This document shows, piece after piece, positions 60,590-64,000 of a stretch of DNA of 64,000 nt (position 1 is the first letter of the stretch; every line of letters begins with the position of its first letter). Source of the stretch: Deinandra increscens subsp. villosa (Eukaryota > Streptophyta > Magnoliopsida > Asterales > Asteraceae); the NCBI GenBank assembly GCA_039602395.1, contig JBCNJP010000017.1, positions 87,618,182 to 87,682,181 of the forward strand. The letters are read 5' to 3'. Below the pieces are notes generated by a model. The model did not search any database, was not told where the DNA came from, and worked only from the letters and a program-made list of their open reading frames with translations. Both the position numbers and the translations under genes were made by a program.

Positions 60590-61563
60590 CACTACAAGAA
60601 AAGTGACCATTAGAGACTAAAATTTTAGGGACTGAATATTCAGTCTTTGATACGCAATATCAGAGACTGATAGATCAGTTACTAATGATATCAGAGACGA
60701 GACTGATACGTTTGTGACTCGTAATAGTGATTGGTTAACTGACTGATTATTTAAGACTAAATTTCAGTCACAAATGTCTCTTCAAAATAAAATATTTTGG
60801 AGGAAAAATGTTTGGTTACAAAATTTCAGTCCCGAATAAGGGCTCTAATTAATGAAAAATAGTGTAATTGTATGACCAACTGATTTTCAATTTCTAATAA
60901 ACAAGATAAATATTATGGACTAACATTCAGTTGTTAAGAATACTAAACCATATCAAATTATGTACTGATATTCACTTTTGAATGATTTTTTGTACACTAC
61001 AAAAAATGTCATTAGTAGTTTTTAGCTTTTGTACCACTAATATAAGTTGTGGTAACACTGTGTGTGTCATACTTGTTTGCGCCACTAATTTAAAGAATTA
61101 GTGACACTTTAAGTATGTCATATTTATTTACAATATAATTTTATGTCATACATATATGTGTCTCACTATATTTATTCTTCAATTTTCAGCATTAAAATTC
61201 TCCAAAACATTGAATGACACATATAAATTTCTGATTCGTTCTATCTAAAAACACATATTTGATAAAAGCACACATCTGGTACGATCATTTGGAGCAAAAC
61301 GACTCCTACGTGGATCGACGACGACCACATAAAATTCAGGGGGTGAGGGTTTTTTATATAATTAAAAAAAAATCGGGCCCGAACGAGTGTCTGGCCCAAA
61401 CACCTCTTCATATGACCATTTTGCCCAAAACGACCTTATGAAGTATGTATGAATATCAAAGATATGTTATTAAGGTATGTGTGAATATAGTCCGACCCAA
61501 ATTTTTTAATTTCCCTCTAAATATTTTCTAGTTTCCCTCCTTGACTAAAAACCTTCTTGTAGT
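60590..61563 (+). mobile_element. CACTA-type termini inside the hAT, incomplete
   Basis: CACTACAAGAAAA at 60590 and CACTACAAAAAATG at 60995 are classic En/Spm-type ends, followed by subterminal short repeats (GACTGA/CAGTC type, then AGTGACAC/GTGTCAT type). A degenerate opposite end TTCTTGTAGT lies at 61553-61562 without the final G. TSDs could not be matched, so the borders are tentative. Confidence 0.4.
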
Positions 61564-62002
61564 CTCCTTCACCCATCCTCATCACAATCCACTGTCAATA
61601 CTCCGCTATCTCCACTGTCAATACCCTTCTATCTATCAATCTTTTTAATCGTGGGCCACAAGGATAAATCTTTTGAACATGAGTTCGCTATCGATGGGGT
61701 AAATGGCGGAGAATTACGTTTCTTCCAGAGGATAATCTTGTTGATTCATCTACCCAACTCTCTGCACACCTTTTCTTCAGTCTCTCTCTCTCTCTCTCCA
61801 AACACCCACAAACACACATCTACCCTCCTCTCCATTGTTAGGCTTCATGAATTCTTGATGTTTTTTCGGATAATTCGGATACGTATTCGGACTCAGATAT
61901 TTTTGAACACCCCTACCGGTAAGTCATCATGTTTCATCACATAGAAACAACTTTATTATATATTTAATCATCCTTGATGAGTCTTGCAAAAATAAAGCAT
62001 AA

Positions 62003-62217
62003 TCTCAAATATCTAGTAATGAGGTCGGTCTTGTGGACACGCAGAGAAAGCCCATGTATTTGAGAAAATAAAGAAAATTAAACAAATTGAAGTGTTCAAA
62101 ACTTTCACTCTCAGGTCGACCTTGTGCGTACGCAGAAGAGTCCAAAGTCCGAACGAAAACTCAAATGACTCCCTAGCAGGTCGATCTTTCGATACGCAGA
62201 TATAGTATAGTCATTTG
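62003..62217 (-). repeat. Triple stem-loop array, second copy
   Basis: Plus-strand coordinates of stems: 62003-62011 with 62057-62065 (TCTCAAATA/TATTTGAGA, 9 bp), 62094-62105 with 62144-62154 (GTTC/GAAC and ACTTT/AAAGT), 62162-62170 with 62209-62217 (CAAATGACT/AGTCATTTG, 9 bp). Reading minus, each encloses TCTGCG...CGACCT (CCGACCT in one). The 62162-62217 unit has a core identical to units 1 and 3 at 17408-17646, though every outer stem differs. Confidence 0.75.
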
Positions 62218-62689
62218 GTCATAAAGTTATTAAAGGAAACAAAAAATTTGAAATCTTTCAAAATGAAAACATGCATTCATCAGGATATCTCTTATTCTAT
62301 TTTTGTAACAGAATCATCATACATCATTCATCAAGAAGAGAATCACCAAAATCATCAGACAAGCTTTATGATTATATCCTACTTGCAGATATCAGATTAG
62401 TCATGCACATTCACAGATCATGCAAGAACCTACAGCCTTTAGACTTATTCTATTCATGGCATATAAACCTATAGCTAATGTAGTATCATTTCTCACTTTA
62501 TCGGATTAATTTCTCAATTTTTGAATTTTTTCCTTTTTTTATATTTTCCATACTCAATTTCTCCCCCTAAGATTCAACAAACTCTATTTTTTTGAATTTT
62601 CCAAAATTCCCTTTCCCCCCCCCCCCCCCCCAAATATGAAGAAAGAAAAAAAAATGAAAATGATCGATCAACATTGACACTTTCTGATC

Positions 62690-63118
62690 TTAGATTTTGA
62701 AAAACATTAGTTCTTTGGGTTCATCCCAAGTCAACAGCCTTGGGTCGCCCGGTGTCTTTAACAAAATCACTGTTGGCCCAGGAAAAAAAATTGGTTTCCA
62801 TGTCATTAGTGGTTTGAAAATTTTAAATGAACCCACAATTTTATCAACTTGCGTCTTTGTCCAAGACGGCTTATTGGTTGATTGAAACAATTTAGTTTTC
62901 GATTCATTAAAAATTTTACCATTAGAATCCATAAATTTAGTAGTTTTATTCACAAAGGATTTCGTGTTAGCAGCCGTAGGACAATGTGAAGCAAGATATC
63001 CCGGTTTATGACATGCGTAACACTTACGACGAGACAAATTCATCGCCAGACTACTCCTGGGTTGGTGTTTTGGTGGGGTAGCCTTCGCTTCAGACCTAAG
63101 TGAAAGTAAATTTAGCAC
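62690..63118 (-). pseudogene. gag: Gag C-terminal fragment with altered zinc knuckle
   Basis: 142 codons to a stop at 62690. The knuckle CYACHKPGYLASHC has Tyr where the zinc-binding His belongs, so it is probably inactive. It ends PGDPRLLTWDEPKELMFFKI. No upstream gag core is present; the sequence changes at about 63120. Confidence 0.65.
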
Positions 63119-64000
63119 ATGGGAGGGAGATTATTCATCCGGCTCAGACTAGGGCTGACGTATGCATCATCGCCATCCCAGATATACCCTCGTGCATATA
63201 GTGGCATGTGCGTGTATGGGAAATTAGGGTATTCCTTTCCGTACGAGCACATAAAGGTATGAGTGTGCCAGAGCGTGATGTTCATCCAGAGGGATTAAGT
63301 GATACCTCCCTAAGTGGTTAGGGAGAGTATTTATAGCGCTTACACTTTGTCTTAAGCATCATTAATGCCCCATTTCATAACAGGTATGGACAAGTATAGT
63401 AGGTTTGTAGCCTGTAGTGCCATTTTAGGCAAAGGTGGCTCATGATTTCCGTCGATGCCGCCAACCTACAATGTGTAGCTCTAGATTACTGCTTGGTGGT
63501 TGTTACAACCGTGCGACAGGGTATAGGGAATTCCTGCCCTGGCCAATTTTCTCTTTGGTTGCTTTTGTGGTCCGGTCGGCCGGACCGGACCTACGTCATC
63601 AATCTACTTGAGTGTTACGATCTCTGATAGATTTGCTATGAACAGTTGCATTATCATGACGCTACATAAATAAAATTTTTAAAAACCGAGTAACAACGTT
63701 AAAATTAAAAGACAAACGCTTCTAGTGTTGAGTCTACTACCTAAAAGTTTTGTTACAAGATTGTACTCATTATAATCCTCACTTTTATTCTAAATTTGTT
63801 GTGCTTGGAAAAAAAAACCATAGAGATAACATGAGCACATAAAAAGTAGTATTGCTATAATGATACATAAAAAACGAAAAATATGAACGACTGCGTAGCA
63901 AAATCAAAGTTAAAAACCAAACGCTAAAAGTATTAACTCTAGGACATAAACGTTATAGACGTTATGGTACGCGATTGTATCTGTTATACTACCAACTCTT
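63119..64000. other. Unassigned repeat-like sequence
   Basis: No gene. On the minus strand GCGCTATAAATACTCTCCC (63323-63341) looks like a promoter, perhaps of an LTR running off the window. A palindrome GTCCGG...CCGGAC lies at 63570-63590. Two degenerate copies of an about 190-bp segment appear at about 63657-63760 and 63850-63950. Confidence 0.35.

Larger units (their letters stand above)
56509..61915. mobile_element. Non-autonomous hAT element, interrupted
   Basis: 8-bp TSD CCGGTAAG at 56501-56508 and 61916-61923. Ends TAGGGTGTT-AAAAA and TTTTTGAACACCCCTA form an imperfect terminal inverted repeat. Subterminal CCGAAT/GGATATCC-type repeats at 56521-56640 and 60478-60590 are typical of plant hATs. 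A Tekay-like LTR (57329-60341) and CACTA-like pieces (60590 on) lie inside. No transposase is visible. A second, partial left end is at 41863 in the duplicate. Confidence 0.75.
61924..63118 (-). mobile_element. Second pol-less copia remnant (minus strand)
   Basis: Minus-strand gag C-terminus (62690-63118), then 3' UTR with a GGGGGAG word (62562-62568) and a triple hairpin (62003-62217). It resumes beyond the hAT at 55916-56508 and in the duplicate 41270-41862. The 3' UTR is recognisably related to 16850-18110. As in the plus-strand copy, no pol lies between gag and the hairpins. Confidence 0.65.

Noticed and set aside
62616..62634. Poly-C run and the similar run at 34566-34577 as functional signals
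   Set aside because: Simple homopolymers; possible assembly or slippage sites with no supporting context.

Overview
This is a transposon-dominated stretch of a plant nuclear genome. There are no bacterial gene signals. Almost every long reading frame is a gag, pol or env-like frame of an LTR retrotransposon, and terminal repeats, tRNA primer sites and target-site duplications (TSDs) can be read directly. The families present (long-LTR Tekay/Del-type chromoviruses, Athila, a short-LTR Ale-type copia, gag-only copia) resemble those of Asteraceae (daisy family) genomes. That placement is from familiarity, not from a search. No intact cellular gene can be supported. A short exon-like piece at the left edge, split by the outermost transposon, may be host coding DNA.

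Left block (182-35815) is a five-level nest. An Ale-type copia on the minus strand (LTRs 182-337 and 35659-35815, TSD GCTTC) sits in the exon-like host sequence. A Ty3/gypsy chromovirus (here gypsy-2; 9748-12567 plus 29331-34610) is inserted in its gag. A second copia (copia-2; 2000-9747) occupies the 5' end of gypsy-2. A pol-less copia (SIRE-like gag; 12568-18738 plus 29266-29325, TSD AAGTG) lies between the protease and reverse transcriptase of gypsy-2. A gag-only Tekay-type element (18739-29260, TSD GTTAA) interrupts its 3' LTR. One deletion, ending at 1999/2000, probably removed the Ale protease-integrase, the gypsy-2 5' LTR and the first 545 bp of the copia-2 5' LTR.

Middle (35816-39446) is AT-rich sequence with a broken Helitron helicase-like fragment and a solo LTR (38705-39151, TSD TGCAC).

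Right block (39447-63118): an Athila element with a long gag-pol frame (one internal stop, RNase H core deleted in frame) and an intact env-like ORF is flanked by two 3.94-kb direct repeats. Each repeat holds not only the 1823-bp LTR but also neighbouring sequence: the tail of a minus-strand pol-less copia, the left end of a hAT element, and part of a Tekay-like LTR. The hAT (TSD CCGGTAAG) can be traced from 56509 to 61915.

The strongest unexplained signal is structural. Five element families here carry short arrays of stem-loops, several with a constant apical core and outer stems that change by compensatory pairs. Most striking are (i) copia-2, where a predicted intron (2436-3827) contains both the primer-binding site and three such hairpins while the predicted first coding exon lies in the LTR, and (ii) the 3' UTR of the pol-less copia family, where a triple hairpin is repeated in two divergent copies.
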